Assembly (NCBI RefSeq): GCF_029962605.1
Contig: NZ_CP124750.1
Span: forward strand, 1,426,001-1,490,000
Length of the DNA stretch: 64,000 nucleotides
Direction: 5' to 3'
Origin: Serratia sarumanii
GTDB lineage: Bacteria > Pseudomonadota > Gammaproteobacteria > Enterobacterales > Enterobacteriaceae
The position numbers were made by a program, and so were the translations under genes. How positions within the stretch are numbered: the first letter of the stretch is position 1; the number at the start of each line of letters is the position of its first letter. The notes beneath the pieces were generated by a model. That model was not told the origin of the DNA, searched no databases, and saw nothing but the letters and a program-made list of their open reading frames with translations. Positions 16,836 to 25,490 of this stretch are shown piece after piece.

Positions 16836-17489
16836 TTAAAGGAGCGAAATCCGGTAGGCGCAGCGGCGTGAGCCGGCCAGAATGTGTTCGGCGCGCTCCA
16901 CCTGCGCCTGCAGCACTTCGGTGAAGATGCTTAGCTCCGCCCGGCAGAAGCCCTGGCAGACGGTGGCGGCGGCGCAGATCGGGCAGTGGTTTTCCACCAG
17001 CAGATAGGAACCGTCCTCCTCCTGACGCCATTCGGCCATATAGCCTTCGCGGCAGCGGATTTCGGTCAGGCGCGCCACGCGCTCCTGCAGATCGGCGGCG
17101 CCGATCATCGCCTGCTTGTAGTTGATGCGGTTTTCCTGCTCGCGGGTCTCGATCAGCACGTCGAGCGCCTGTTCGCCCAGCTTGTCGCGCACGGTGCGCA
17201 GCAGCTGCACCGTCAGATCCGCATGGGTGTCGGGAAAGCGCGCGTTGCCGGCCGAGGTCAAATGCCACAGCTGCACCGGGCGGCCCACGCCGCGCGTTTC
17301 CGCCACCGCTTCGACCAGCCCCTCTTTCGCCAGCTTGACGAACTGCTGGCGGGCCGCCTCACCGGTGGTGCCGAGCACCTTTCCTGCGTCAGAAGCTTGC
17401 TGTGGGCCGCGGGTTTTCAATAGCGTCAGCAAGCGGTCACTGACCGATTGTGCGGTGCTGCCGCTATTTTCCAAGTTTATTCTTGACAT
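16836..17489 (-). CDS. SufR-like HTH regulator with Fe-S-type cysteine motif
   Basis: The 217-aa protein has an N-terminal winged helix (LLTLLKTRGPQQASDAGKVLG, then a GVGRPVQLWHLT wing). Its C-terminal half has the SufR cysteine arrangement: ENHCPICAAATVCQGFC, then EHILAGSRRCAYRI. In SufR-type repressors these cysteines hold an iron-sulfur cluster that senses iron or oxidative state. Here the gene is divergent from an MFS pump across 104 bp containing a GTTAAATTTAAC palindrome, so it likely controls that pump and itself. No suf genes are nearby. Confidence 0.8.
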   Translation of the reverse strand: MSRINLENSGSTAQSVSDRLLTLLKTRGPQQASDAGKVLGTTGEAARQQFVKLAKEGLVEAVAETRGVGRPVQLWHLTSAGNARFPDTHADLTVQLLRTVRDKLGEQALDVLIETREQENRINYKQAMIGAADLQERVARLTEIRCREGYMAEWRQEEDGSYLLVENHCPICAAATVCQGFCRAELSIFTEVLQAQVERAEHILAGSRRCAYRISLL

Positions 17490-17529
17490 ATTTCTCCGCC
17501 TCGCCCTAACTTATTCCAAGATAACTCTT

Positions 17530-17541
17530 GTTAAATTTAAC
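17530..17541. promoter_or_regulatory. Palindrome in the SufR-like/MFS divergent promoter region
   Basis: GTTAAATTTAAC is a perfect 12-bp palindrome, centrally placed in the 104-bp gap. It is a candidate operator for the adjacent regulator; this is inferred from position and symmetry only. Confidence 0.4.
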
Positions 17542-17592
17542 GCAATCTTATGACCAACTCAATGCCATTCCTCTGAAAACAGGACGACAACC

Positions 17593-19047
17593 GTGATAAC
17601 CCATGACGATAGCCGCTGGAGCGACCTTTTCTCCGGCAAAAATGCGGCCAGTGCGATCGCGCTTTCGCTCGGCGTGGCGCTGCATGCCATCAATATTCTG
17701 GTCGCCACCACCATTCTGCCCTCGGTGGTGCAGGATATCGGCGGTCTGGATCTCTACGCCTGGAACACCACGCTGTTCGTGGTGGCGTCGATCCTCGGTT
17801 CCGCGCTGTCGGCCCGGCTGCTCAGCGGCTACGGCGCGCGCAGCGCCTATCTGGTGGCTTCGCTGTTCTTCATCGCCGGGGCGGCGCTGTGCGCGCTGGC
17901 GCCGAGCATGCCGGTGATGCTGATCGGCCGTACGGTGCAGGGCTTCGGCGGCGGGCTGATCTTTGCGCTCTCCTACGCGATGATCAACCTGGTGTTCGAG
18001 CAGCGATTGTGGCCGCGCGCCATGGCGCTCATCTCGGCGATGTGGGGCATCGCCACCCTGGTGGGGCCGGCGGTGGGCGGCATTTTCGCCGAGCTGAACG
18101 CCTGGCGTTGGGCCTTCGGCATTCTGCTGCCGATCATGGCGCTGTACGCCGCATTTACCTTCCTGATTCTGCCCAAGGGCAAAGCGCAGCAGGCGGCCGC
18201 GCCGTTGCCGACCACGCAGCTGCTGTTGCTGACCGTGGCGGTGCTGGCGGTGTCCGCCGGCAGCCTGGCGCACAGCGCCTGGATCAACCTGGCGGGCATC
18301 GCGCTCTCGCTGGTGCTGATGGCCTGGCTGCTGAAGCGCGAAGCGCACTCGCGCGCCCGCCTGTTGCCGCACGGCGCGCTGCGGCGCGGCTCATCGCTGG
18401 CGGCGCTCTACATCACGACCGCGTTGCTGGTGATCGGCATGACCAGCGAGATCTTCGTGCCCTATTTTCTGCAGCTGCTGCACGGCCAGTCGCCGCTGAT
18501 CTCCGGCTATATTGCCGCCGCCATGGCCGCCGGCTGGACGCTGTCCGAGATCCTCAGCTCCGGTTGGCGCGGGGCGGGCATTCGCCGGGCGATCGTCAGC
18601 GGGCCGCTGTTTGTGCTGGTGGGGCTGCTGGCGCTGGCGATTCTGATGCCGGTGCCGTCCGGCGGCCACTGGCAGGCGCTGGCGCCGATCGTCATTGCGC
18701 TGTTGCTGGTGGGGTTCGGCATCGGCTTCGGCTGGCCGCACCTGCTGACGCGCATTTTGCAGGTGGCGCCCGAAGCGGACAAAGATATCGCCGGCGCTTC
18801 GATTACCACGGTGCAGCTGTTCGCCACCGCATTCGGTGCGGCGCTGGCCGGGATGATCGCCAATCTGGCGGGGCTGAACGATCCGGGCGGCGCGGCGGGC
18901 GCGGCGTCGGCGGCGCGCTGGCTGTTCCTGGCGTTCGCGCTGGCGCCGCTGCTGGCGGTATTCAGCGCCTGGCGCTGCGCGGCGATCGCGCCGCCGGGCG
19001 CCGAGACGGGCAATCTTGTACAAAACCCGCCCTCGCGCGAGTGCTAG
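17593..19047 (+). CDS. MFS efflux transporter (DHA2-like)
   Basis: The 484-aa protein has about 14 hydrophobic helices and the MFS signature in the loop after helix 2 (LSARLLSGYGARSAYL). Motif C-like GGLIFALSYAMIN and GIATLVGPAVGGIFAE point to drug/H+ antiport. The substrate is unknown. The GTG-like context is weak, but the ATG at 17593 follows AGGACGACAACCGTG. It is divergent from the SufR-like regulator, suggesting induction under iron or redox stress. Confidence 0.87.
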   Translation: MITHDDSRWSDLFSGKNAASAIALSLGVALHAINILVATTILPSVVQDIGGLDLYAWNTTLFVVASILGSALSARLLSGYGARSAYLVASLFFIAGAALCALAPSMPVMLIGRTVQGFGGGLIFALSYAMINLVFEQRLWPRAMALISAMWGIATLVGPAVGGIFAELNAWRWAFGILLPIMALYAAFTFLILPKGKAQQAAAPLPTTQLLLLTVAVLAVSAGSLAHSAWINLAGIALSLVLMAWLLKREAHSRARLLPHGALRRGSSLAALYITTALLVIGMTSEIFVPYFLQLLHGQSPLISGYIAAAMAAGWTLSEILSSGWRGAGIRRAIVSGPLFVLVGLLALAILMPVPSGGHWQALAPIVIALLLVGFGIGFGWPHLLTRILQVAPEADKDIAGASITTVQLFATAFGAALAGMIANLAGLNDPGGAAGAASAARWLFLAFALAPLLAVFSAWRCAAIAPPGAETGNLVQNPPSREC

Positions 19048-19233
19048 AACGCTCCTCCTTCTTCGATAGTGTTTGCGGTGATAGTGGCGTTCTTGCTGCG
19101 CAGTATGCTGGCGGTGGTGTTGCTGAGCATGCTGATATTCATCGCGCTGCGCGGCATTTTTTAAAATCCGCTTGCCATATCTCTAATTTGAGATTATTTC
19201 TCTTATATGGGATTTTAAGGCGGAGTGTGAGCG

Positions 19234-19803
19234 ATGGATAACGGTTTGGAGACTGCCGACCTGAGGTTGGCGCAGCGGCTGGCGGATTTGCGCCAGCAGC
19301 AGGGGTGGTCGCTGGAGGAGTTGGCGCAGCGCACCGGTCTCAGCCGGGCGACGCTCTCGCGGGTGGAGCGCGCCGAAACCAGCCCGACGGCGTCGCTGCT
19401 GAACCGGCTGTGCGCCGCCTACGGGTTGACCATGTCGCGCCTGTTGAGCGAAATCGAAGACGAACCGCCGGAGCTGTTGCGGCCGCCGCAACAGCCGGTA
19501 TGGGTCGATCGCGCCAGCGGTTTTCACCGTCGCTCCGTTTCTCCTCCCGCCGCGCTGTATAAGGCCGAGTTTATCGAAGCCCGGCTCGATGCCGGCGCGC
19601 AGATCGATTACGACCTGCCGTCGATTCCGGCGCTGGAGCATCACCTCTGGCTGCTGTCCGGGCAACTGGAGCTGACGTTGGAAGGGCGCGTTTTCCGGCT
19701 GTCGCCCGGCGATTGCCTGCGCTACCGCCTGTTCGGCGCGTCCCGTTTCCATGTCCCCGGCGATGAGCCGGCCCATTACACGCTCGTTATCTGCAGGCCA
19801 TAG
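19234..19803 (+). CDS. XRE-family regulator with C-terminal cupin domain
   Basis: The 189-aa protein has an HTH_3 domain at residues 10-65 (LADLRQQQGWSLEELAQRTG, SRATLSRVERAETSPTASLL) and a cupin sensor domain (about 105-187, with LEHHLWLLSGQLELTLEG and LSPGDCLRYRL). HipB/PuuR-like regulators of this type bind small metabolites. It begins an operon with the GNAT gene 2 bp downstream, so it probably regulates that acetyltransferase unit. Confidence 0.87.
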   Translation: MDNGLETADLRLAQRLADLRQQQGWSLEELAQRTGLSRATLSRVERAETSPTASLLNRLCAAYGLTMSRLLSEIEDEPPELLRPPQQPVWVDRASGFHRRSVSPPAALYKAEFIEARLDAGAQIDYDLPSIPALEHHLWLLSGQLELTLEGRVFRLSPGDCLRYRLFGASRFHVPGDEPAHYTLVICRP

Positions 19804-19805
19804 CC

Positions 19806-20324
19806 ATGATTGAATTGCAACAGTGGGGCGCCGACGCGGCGCAAAGCGCCGTGGCCGACTTGGCCGAGATGCTGCACGCCAGCGTGGCGCACGGCGCCAG
19901 CATCGGTTTTGTCATGCCCTTTACGGTGGAGCAGGCGCGGGCATTTTGGCAGGGGCTGCTGCCGGCCCTGGCGCGGGGAGAGCGTGCGATGCTGGTGGCG
20001 CTGGCGAACGGTCGGCCGGTCGGCACAGTGCAGCTGCTGTTGGCGATGCCGGACAATGGCCGCCACCGGGCGGAAGTGGTCAAGCTGATGGTGCACCCGC
20101 AGGCGCGGCGGCAGGGCGTCGCGCGGCTGTTGATGCAGGAAGTGCAGGCGCTGGCGGCGCGTCATCGCCGCAGCCTGTTGGTGCTGGATACCCTGAGCGG
20201 CAGCGCGGCGCAGGGGTTGTACCGCCAATTGGGGTTCGAAGCGGCAGGTGACATCCCACAATACGCCCGCGCCAGCGACGGCGGGGCGTTGGAAGCCACC
20301 TGCTATATGTACAAACTGCTGTGA
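19806..20324 (+). CDS. GNAT family N-acetyltransferase
   Basis: The 172-aa protein has the acetyl-CoA-binding motif A (VVKLMVHPQARRQGVARLLM, Q/RxxGxA) and the beta5 Y region LYRQLGFEAAG. The substrate is unknown. It starts 2 bp after the XRE-cupin gene. Its last codons overlap the GTG of the following GNAT gene (GTGA), indicating translational coupling. Confidence 0.87.
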   Translation: MIELQQWGADAAQSAVADLAEMLHASVAHGASIGFVMPFTVEQARAFWQGLLPALARGERAMLVALANGRPVGTVQLLLAMPDNGRHRAEVVKLMVHPQARRQGVARLLMQEVQALAARHRRSLLVLDTLSGSAAQGLYRQLGFEAAGDIPQYARASDGGALEATCYMYKLL

Positions 20325-20776
20325 CTCTTCGGATACTATTAAGTGAAGTTGATAGCCCAGACGCGCTGACACTGATGGCGGAATTGTCGGTGCAACTGGC
20401 TGAGATCACCGGTGATAGCGGTACATCCTCGTTTGATCCTGCTGCTATACAAGCGGATGGAGGTTGTTTTATGTTGGTACGCAATGCTGCCGATGAAGCC
20501 GTAGCTTGTGGGGCGCTGCGTCGATTAACTTCTGGCGTTGCGGAGTTAAAACGGATGTATGTACGTGAGCCTGGTAATGGTATTGGTCGTAAATTATTAC
20601 ATGCTCTGGAACAACAGGCTCGATGGTTGGGGTATCGCCAACTGTGGCTGGAAACTCGAAGAGTGAACCTGCGTGCCATCAAGTTTTATCTGGCTCAGGG
20701 GTATCGGATACGCGAAAATTATGGCCGTTATCGAGGTAACCCGCAGGCGGTCTGTTTCGAAAAAGTTCTGGAATGA
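20321..20776 (+). CDS. Second GNAT family N-acetyltransferase, AT-richer than its neighbours
   Basis: The 151-aa protein has ELKRMYVREPGNGIGRKLLH (motif A) and the typical LETRRVNLRAIKFYLAQGYR end. The start is a GTG overlapping the upstream stop. Codon use changes visibly: more A/T third positions (ACT, GAA, TTA, GTT) than the surrounding strongly GC-ending genes. This suggests recent acquisition or recombination joining this frame to the older operon. The substrate is unknown. Confidence 0.82.
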   Translation: MTLRILLSEVDSPDALTLMAELSVQLAEITGDSGTSSFDPAAIQADGGCFMLVRNAADEAVACGALRRLTSGVAELKRMYVREPGNGIGRKLLHALEQQARWLGYRQLWLETRRVNLRAIKFYLAQGYRIRENYGRYRGNPQAVCFEKVLE

Positions 20777-21158
20777 TGTTGTAAGTCCCCATAGCCATTT
20801 GACCTTGAAGATCCGTGCCTTGCTGCTTAGGTTACGGCCAGATTAAATCAAAGAGCGGATGCCGCTACGGTTTTCGGACGGTTAAAATCGAGAGGGTTAA
20901 GGGATGAACTACTCTGATATTGCTGAAAGGATAGTGAAAGTGCTTGCTTCACCGGGAAGCGGTGTGGGATTGGCTTCACAGGGCAGTGCCGATACCGATT
21001 TCTCACATTTCTTATACCCGCAATCAAAAATTTGAGCATACGCATTTCTTTATGTTCATGCCGCCGAGCCAATATCCCCATTGGTTCGGCGGCATGCTCC
21101 GTTAATCCCTTTTTGAAAAAATATTAGGTTATATGGTTTTTTTCTCCCTATTCCTGAA
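20777..21158. other. Low-GC gap with a long hairpin and one short frame
   Basis: This 380-bp stretch continues the AT-richer composition of the preceding GNAT gene. It holds one plausible short frame (20904-21035, MNYSDIAERIVKVLASPGSG then 23 more residues, preceded by TTAAGGG). It also has a 15-bp inverted repeat at 21059-21094 with a single G-U pair. No transposase or known repeat is recognised. Confidence 0.4.
21059..21094. terminator. Long inverted repeat, possible terminator
   Basis: TGCCGCCGAGCCAAT pairs with ATTGGTTCGGCGGCA across a 6-base loop. It is followed by TGCTCCGTTAATCCCTTTTTG on the plus strand, so the T-tract is displaced. It could terminate the GNAT operon. Confidence 0.45.
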
Positions 21159-21989
21159 TCAGCGCCCGCGCCAGGCTTTGATCGCCTGTTGGCGCACCTG
21201 CAGCTTCTGCTGCGGCGTCAGCTTGTTGTAGTCGCGGGCCAGCCCGCTTTCCCAATCGCCGTACAGCGGGTTGGGCAGCACGATGAATTCGGTGCCGAAC
21301 TTGTTCTGGTTCTCGCTGACGAATGCCCGGCGCTGCGCGTTGTCCTGGTGGTAAGTCGCGGCGCCGAAGTCGTTCAGGTTGTCGCCCGCGTACACCACGA
21401 TGTCGTAGCCGGCTTGTTTGATGGCGTCGAAGCGCGCCTGCTTATTGGAGGTATCGGTGCTGAGCAGCACGGTCTTTTCCGACATGCCGGTGAAACCGAG
21501 CTTCTGCATGTTGGCCACCGTGGCGGCGTATTCGCTCTGCTTGCGGTTCGACACGTAGAACATCGTGCCCTGATGGGCGTTGACGTAGCGGGCGAACGAC
21601 ACCGCGCCCGGCACCGCGCCGGCCTGTTCGGCCTGCGTCCATTTGGCCCAGGTGGCGCCGTCGTATGGCTGGCCCTGCTGCGCCTGCCAGCCGGAGTAGG
21701 CGCTGTTGTCCAGCATGGTTTCATCCAGATCGACCACCACCGCCTTTTTACGGCCCGGCGCGGCCCTGGCCTGATCGAAGGCGCGCTGCGCGCTGTTGAA
21801 CGCCTGATGCGCCAGCGCGCGGTATTCGCCGGACTGTTGGAACCAGTTCACCGCCAGCACCGACTGATGCGCCAGCCGCTGCTGGGCCTGCGCGTCGGTG
21901 TGCGGCGGCTGCGCGCAACCGGCCAACGTCAGCAGCGCGACGCCAATCGCCGCGCCGAGGGTGAGTGTCCTTGCCTGTTTTCCTGCCAT
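21159..21989 (-). CDS. 5'-nucleotidase, lipoprotein e(P4) family acid phosphatase
   Basis: The 276-aa lipoprotein has a signal with lipobox LAGC (C25) and the DDDD-superfamily HAD motif VVVDLDETMLDNS (D87, D89). Later conserved segments are FYVSNRKQSEY and YAGDNLNDFGAA. Members are outer-membrane or periplasmic phosphatases that dephosphorylate nucleotides such as NMN to aid NAD precursor uptake. The start (MAGKQARTL) is preceded by GAGAGATAAC. Confidence 0.88.
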   Translation of the reverse strand: MAGKQARTLTLGAAIGVALLTLAGCAQPPHTDAQAQQRLAHQSVLAVNWFQQSGEYRALAHQAFNSAQRAFDQARAAPGRKKAVVVDLDETMLDNSAYSGWQAQQGQPYDGATWAKWTQAEQAGAVPGAVSFARYVNAHQGTMFYVSNRKQSEYAATVANMQKLGFTGMSEKTVLLSTDTSNKQARFDAIKQAGYDIVVYAGDNLNDFGAATYHQDNAQRRAFVSENQNKFGTEFIVLPNPLYGDWESGLARDYNKLTPQQKLQVRQQAIKAWRGR

Positions 21990-22006
21990 TGTTATCTCTC
22001 TCGGTT

Positions 22007-22858
22007 TTATTCTTGTGGGCTGTCCAGCAGCATATCCATCTCGAACTGCCGCAGGGGATCCTGCCGCCAGCCAAGATGCGTAAAGAAGGGGGCGGCCACC
22101 TCGGGCACAACGACGTTGGCAGTCAGCGGCAAAGGGGCGAACCGTGTTTGCAGGGCGGCCAGCAAGGCGCGCGCATGCCCCTGGCCGCGGTGCTGCGGCG
22201 GCACGTAGATCAGGCGCAGCCAGCAGTGCTCGGCGCCGGGCATCACCACGGCGTAGGCCTGACGATTGAGCGTATAGGCTTGCGGTTTGCCCGGCAGCTT
22301 GAACAGCGATTCGGGGGCGATCAGCCAGGGCAGATCGGTGGCGCCTTCCGCCGTCAGGCGATGGCTGACGGTCAGCGGATCGACCGCCTGCAGTTCCGCC
22401 GTGCCTGGCGGCGCTTCCGCCGGCGCCTGATGGCCGGTCAGGGTGCGCACGATGCGCAGCCCGGCGCGGTGGTACAGCGCCAGCGCGGCGTCGTTGCCTT
22501 CGATCACTTCCAGCGACAGCCGCCGGTCGCCGCGGTGGCGGGCGTCCGCCACCAGCCGCTGCATCAGCGCCTTGCCCAGGCCCTGGCCGCGCATCTCCGG
22601 GCGCACGGAAAAGGCCGCGACCCGGCTGTGCCGGCCGCGGCGGGCGATCAGCGCCACCGCCACCGGTTCATGGCGGTGGGTGACGATCAGGCTGTCGTTC
22701 AGGCTGAGATCTTCGGCGCCGAAACGGGCGGCGAAGGTCGGCCCGTCGACAACGAAGCGCACGATGTAGTTTTCAAAGCAGTGGCTGAGGATGTTCGCCA
22801 GTTCGTCGCTGCTGTAGCGCAGGGCGTTGTGGAAGTCGAAGCGTCCGTCGTTATGCAT
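22007..22858 (-). CDS. Tandem GNAT-domain acetyltransferase
   Basis: The 283-aa protein carries two GNAT domains. The first (about 15-150) has AAFSVRPEMRGQGLGKALMQ and LSLEVIEGNDAALALYHRAG. The second (about 160-280) has WLRLIYVPPQHRGQGHARALLA and FFTHLGWRQ. Two-domain GNATs often have one catalytic and one structural half; both motif A loops look intact here. The substrate is unknown. The start codon follows GAGCGAAATCAGCC, a weak site. Confidence 0.82.
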   Translation of the reverse strand: MHNDGRFDFHNALRYSSDELANILSHCFENYIVRFVVDGPTFAARFGAEDLSLNDSLIVTHRHEPVAVALIARRGRHSRVAAFSVRPEMRGQGLGKALMQRLVADARHRGDRRLSLEVIEGNDAALALYHRAGLRIVRTLTGHQAPAEAPPGTAELQAVDPLTVSHRLTAEGATDLPWLIAPESLFKLPGKPQAYTLNRQAYAVVMPGAEHCWLRLIYVPPQHRGQGHARALLAALQTRFAPLPLTANVVVPEVAAPFFTHLGWRQDPLRQFEMDMLLDSPQE

Positions 22859-22948
22859 GGCTGATTTCGCTCGGGGAGAAAGCTATACATGTAGACCCGT
22901 TTTTTTTGCAAGGCAAGCGGGGGGATTGGACAGGGGGAAAATAAAAAC

Positions 22949-22974
22949 AAAAAAGCCGGACGCAGCCGCCCGGC
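22949..22974 (-). terminator. Rho-independent terminator of the porin gene
   Basis: On the minus strand, GCCGG and CCGGC arms with a 10-base middle are followed by six Us. It lies about 60 bp past the porin stop. Confidence 0.75.
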
Positions 22975-23037
22975 GAAATAAAACTCTGGGTATCAAGTGA
23001 CGCTAAAGTTTGCAGTGGTGGTTATTCATTCATCACA

Positions 23038-24135
23038 TCAGAACTGGTAGGTCAGGGCGACAACAACCACGTCGTCGTTTTTCAGACCCAGCTTGTTGTC
23101 GTCATCGAGCTGGTTGATTTTATATTCGACATAAGTGGACATGTTTTTGTTGAAGTAATAGGTTGCCGCTACGTCGAAATATTTCACCAGATCGACGTCG
23201 CCGATGCCTTCAATATCTTTGCCTTTCTGCTGAACGTAACCCAGCGATGGGCGCAGACCGAAGTCGAACTGATATTGCGCGACCAATTCAATCCCTTCCG
23301 CTTTATTGGCGAAGCCGCTAACGGAAGTGGCGTTGTTATTGATGGTGGCGGTGCCGGAAATAGGCGCGATATTGCGGCTCTGCGAATAAGTCGCGGCCAG
23401 GTAGACGTTGTTGTTGTCGTATTTCAGACCACCGGCCCAGATATCGGCCTTGTCGCCTTTACCGAAGGTGCCCGCTTTTTGCGTGGTGGTGCGGTTGGAA
23501 GAGGCATAGGCGGCGCCCACGCTCAGGCCGTCGATGATTTCGTAGCTGGAGGAGAGGCCCCAGCCGTCGCCGTTCGCCTTGCTGGCGGAGCGGCCGTCGT
23601 TTTCGTTCTTGCCCTGGTACTGCACGGCAAATTTCAGGCCGTCGACCAGTCCGAAGAAGTTGTTATTGCGGTAGGTGGCGACGCCGTTGGTACGGCCGTT
23701 CATAAAGTTGTCGGTCTTGATGTAAGCATCGTCGCCGAATTCAGGGATCATATCCGTCCAGGCGCCGACGTCGTAAATGATGCCGTAGTTGCGGCCGTAG
23801 TCGAAGGAACCGAGATCCTTATATTTCAGACCGGCGAAGCCCAGACGCGTTTTGGTGTCTTTAGTGCCGTCGGATTCCGTGTGGTTGGCGGCGATCTGAT
23901 ATTCCCACTGGCCGTAGCCGGTCAGCATATCGTTAATCTGAGTCGCGCCTTTAAAGCCGATACGCACGTAGGTTTTATCACCGTCGTTGCCGGCATCATC
24001 GGAGAAATAATGCAGGGCCTTTACACGACCGTAAAAATCGAGTTTGTTGCCGTCTTTATTGTAGATTTCTGCTGCCTGTGCCGCTTGCGCAAGTAAAAGT
24101 GCCGGAATAATAACGGCCAGAAGATTACGTTTCAT
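23038..24135 (-). CDS. General porin of the OmpC/OmpF/PhoE family
   Basis: The 365-aa outer-membrane trimeric porin has a 21-residue signal peptide (ending AQAAQA), the mature start [20 protein letters not shown], the PEFGDD loop 3 constriction motif and a C-terminal Phe (ALTYQF) needed for assembly. It belongs to the enterobacterial OmpC/F group; the exact ortholog cannot be fixed by reading. The AT-rich upstream 240 bp probably binds OmpR. Porin loss or change affects antibiotic entry in this genus. Confidence 0.9.
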   Translation of the reverse strand: MKRNLLAVIIPALLLAQAAQAAEIYNKDGNKLDFYGRVKALHYFSDDAGNDGDKTYVRIGFKGATQINDMLTGYGQWEYQIAANHTESDGTKDTKTRLGFAGLKYKDLGSFDYGRNYGIIYDVGAWTDMIPEFGDDAYIKTDNFMNGRTNGVATYRNNNFFGLVDGLKFAVQYQGKNENDGRSASKANGDGWGLSSSYEIIDGLSVGAAYASSNRTTTQKAGTFGKGDKADIWAGGLKYDNNNVYLAATYSQSRNIAPISGTATINNNATSVSGFANKAEGIELVAQYQFDFGLRPSLGYVQQKGKDIEGIGDVDLVKYFDVAATYYFNKNMSTYVEYKINQLDDDNKLGLKNDDVVVVALTYQF

Positions 24136-24376
24136 GGGTTACCCTGCTTTATTCGATTGAAAGACGCTTATCATCAGTTGCATTGCTGTTTTACTGTGCC
24201 GCCTGATTGTTGGCGGCGGAGAATTTTTACCGTAGTAATGTGATCTATTTATGACAAAAAATTCATTTTCATGTCGAACGATTAAAAAAGTCGCGTAAAG
24301 AGTGAATTTTTTCTTCGGCCGACGGTCGGCGGCTGGTCTACAGTTATCGATACCTTGTTCCGCTGCGGGAGGAATC
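24136..24376. promoter_or_regulatory. AT-rich porin promoter region
   Basis: This 241-bp gap lies between the porin (minus) and a GST gene (plus). It is markedly AT-rich over 24200-24300, as expected for an OmpR-regulated promoter. Individual OmpR boxes could not be assigned with confidence. Confidence 0.4.
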
Positions 24377-25033
24377 ATGCACGATACTTATACTTTGTTC
24401 GGCACGCAGGGCTGCGGCTCGACGATCGTGGCCGCCGCGTTGGTGTTGACCGCTTTCCCCTGGGGCTATGAGGAGGTGGACTACATGCAGGACGGCCCGG
24501 AGCGCGATCGCCTGCTGGCGCTGAACCCGTTGGGCCAGGTGCCCACCTTAGTGTTGCCCAATGACGAAGTGATGACGGAGAGTGCGGCGATCATTCTGTT
24601 GCTGCACGATCGCGCGCCGCACGCCGAACTGGCGCCGCCCGGCGGCTCGCCGCTGTTGCCGCGTTTTCTGCGCTGGCTGCTGTTCATCAACGCGGAGATT
24701 TACCCCACCTTCACCTATGCCGACCATCCGCAGCGCTGGCAGCCGCAGGCGGCGGGGGCGGAACAGCTGAAAAACGCGGTAATGGATTATCGCGAGCGCT
24801 TATTGCGGCAGCTGAACGCCGCCGCCGGCGCTGCGGGCCCGTGGTTTCTCGGCAAGAGCTTCAGCGCGTTGGATCTGTACGTGGCGGTGATGTGCAACTG
24901 GCGGCCGGGCCGCGCGTGGTTCCGGCAACACTGCCCGCGGCTGTACGCCATCGCAGAGCGGGTGGAACAGCGGCCGGAGCTGAATGCGTTGCTGAGCGCC
25001 CATTTCGACGGTGTTGCCCCGCTGGAATCGTGA
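24377..25033 (+). CDS. Glutathione S-transferase family protein
   Basis: The 218-aa protein has an N-terminal thioredoxin-like domain (YTLFGTQGCGSTIVAAAL, NPLGQVPTLVL, MTESAAIILLLHD) and a helical C-terminal domain (FSALDLYVAVM, the N-capping box). The QGCGS segment places a cysteine at the active-site loop. GGGAGGAATC precedes the ATG at 24377; the frame continues 25 codons further upstream without a better start. It may form a unit with the AhpD-like and tautomerase genes downstream, but a 125-bp gap separates them. Confidence 0.85.
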   Translation: MHDTYTLFGTQGCGSTIVAAALVLTAFPWGYEEVDYMQDGPERDRLLALNPLGQVPTLVLPNDEVMTESAAIILLLHDRAPHAELAPPGGSPLLPRFLRWLLFINAEIYPTFTYADHPQRWQPQAAGAEQLKNAVMDYRERLLRQLNAAAGAAGPWFLGKSFSALDLYVAVMCNWRPGRAWFRQHCPRLYAIAERVEQRPELNALLSAHFDGVAPLES

Positions 25034-25157
25034 TGCCTCCCCGCCGCCCGGCGGGGAACCCTCCCGTTTTTCTGAACCGAGACTGCTGAAAATCCCGATT
25101 TTCACTCGCAGCGGCGGCGGGTAGCGTAAGGCTATCCGCAACTGACAGGAGAGTGTG

Positions 25158-25490
25158 ATGCCATCAGAATCCCAGGCCGGGCAGCAGGCGTTCGGCGATA
25201 TTGCCCCCAAGCTGGCGCAGCTCAGCGACAGCGTTTTGTTTGACGATATTTGGCAGCGGCCGGCGCTGAGCCCGCGCGAGCGTAGCCTGATTACCGTCGC
25301 CGCGCTGGTGGCGCTCAACCGCGTGGAACAGCTGCCGTTTCACCTGCAGCTGGCGCAGCGCAACGGCGTGACGCGTCAGCAGCTGGCCGAGCTCATCACC
25401 CATCTGGCGTTCTACGCCGGCTGGCCCGCGGCGGCGTCGGCCGTGGCGCGCCTGCGTGAACTGGAACAGGAGGACAACCATGCCGTTTAG
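25158..25490 (+). CDS. Carboxymuconolactone decarboxylase (CMD/AhpD-like) family protein
   Basis: The 110-aa protein fits the CMD family: LSPRERSLITVAALVALNRVEQLPFHLQLA, NGVTRQQLAELITHLAFYAGWP. It lacks the AhpD CxxC pair, so it is not a peroxidase by that mechanism and resembles gamma-carboxymuconolactone decarboxylase-type proteins. GGAGA lies before the ATG at 25158. Its end overlaps the start of the tautomerase gene by 11 bp, so the two products probably work together. Confidence 0.82.
   Translation: MPSESQAGQQAFGDIAPKLAQLSDSVLFDDIWQRPALSPRERSLITVAALVALNRVEQLPFHLQLAQRNGVTRQQLAELITHLAFYAGWPAAASAVARLRELEQEDNHAV

Noticed and set aside
20904..21035. 43-aa frame MNYSDIAERIVK... as a certain gene
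   Set aside because: It has a possible ribosome site but no recognisable family and lies in a low-GC gap; kept only as a note in the gap entry.
20777..21158. Insertion sequence remnant
   Set aside because: The inverted repeat is a foldback around a 6-base loop rather than element ends, and no transposase fragment was recognised.
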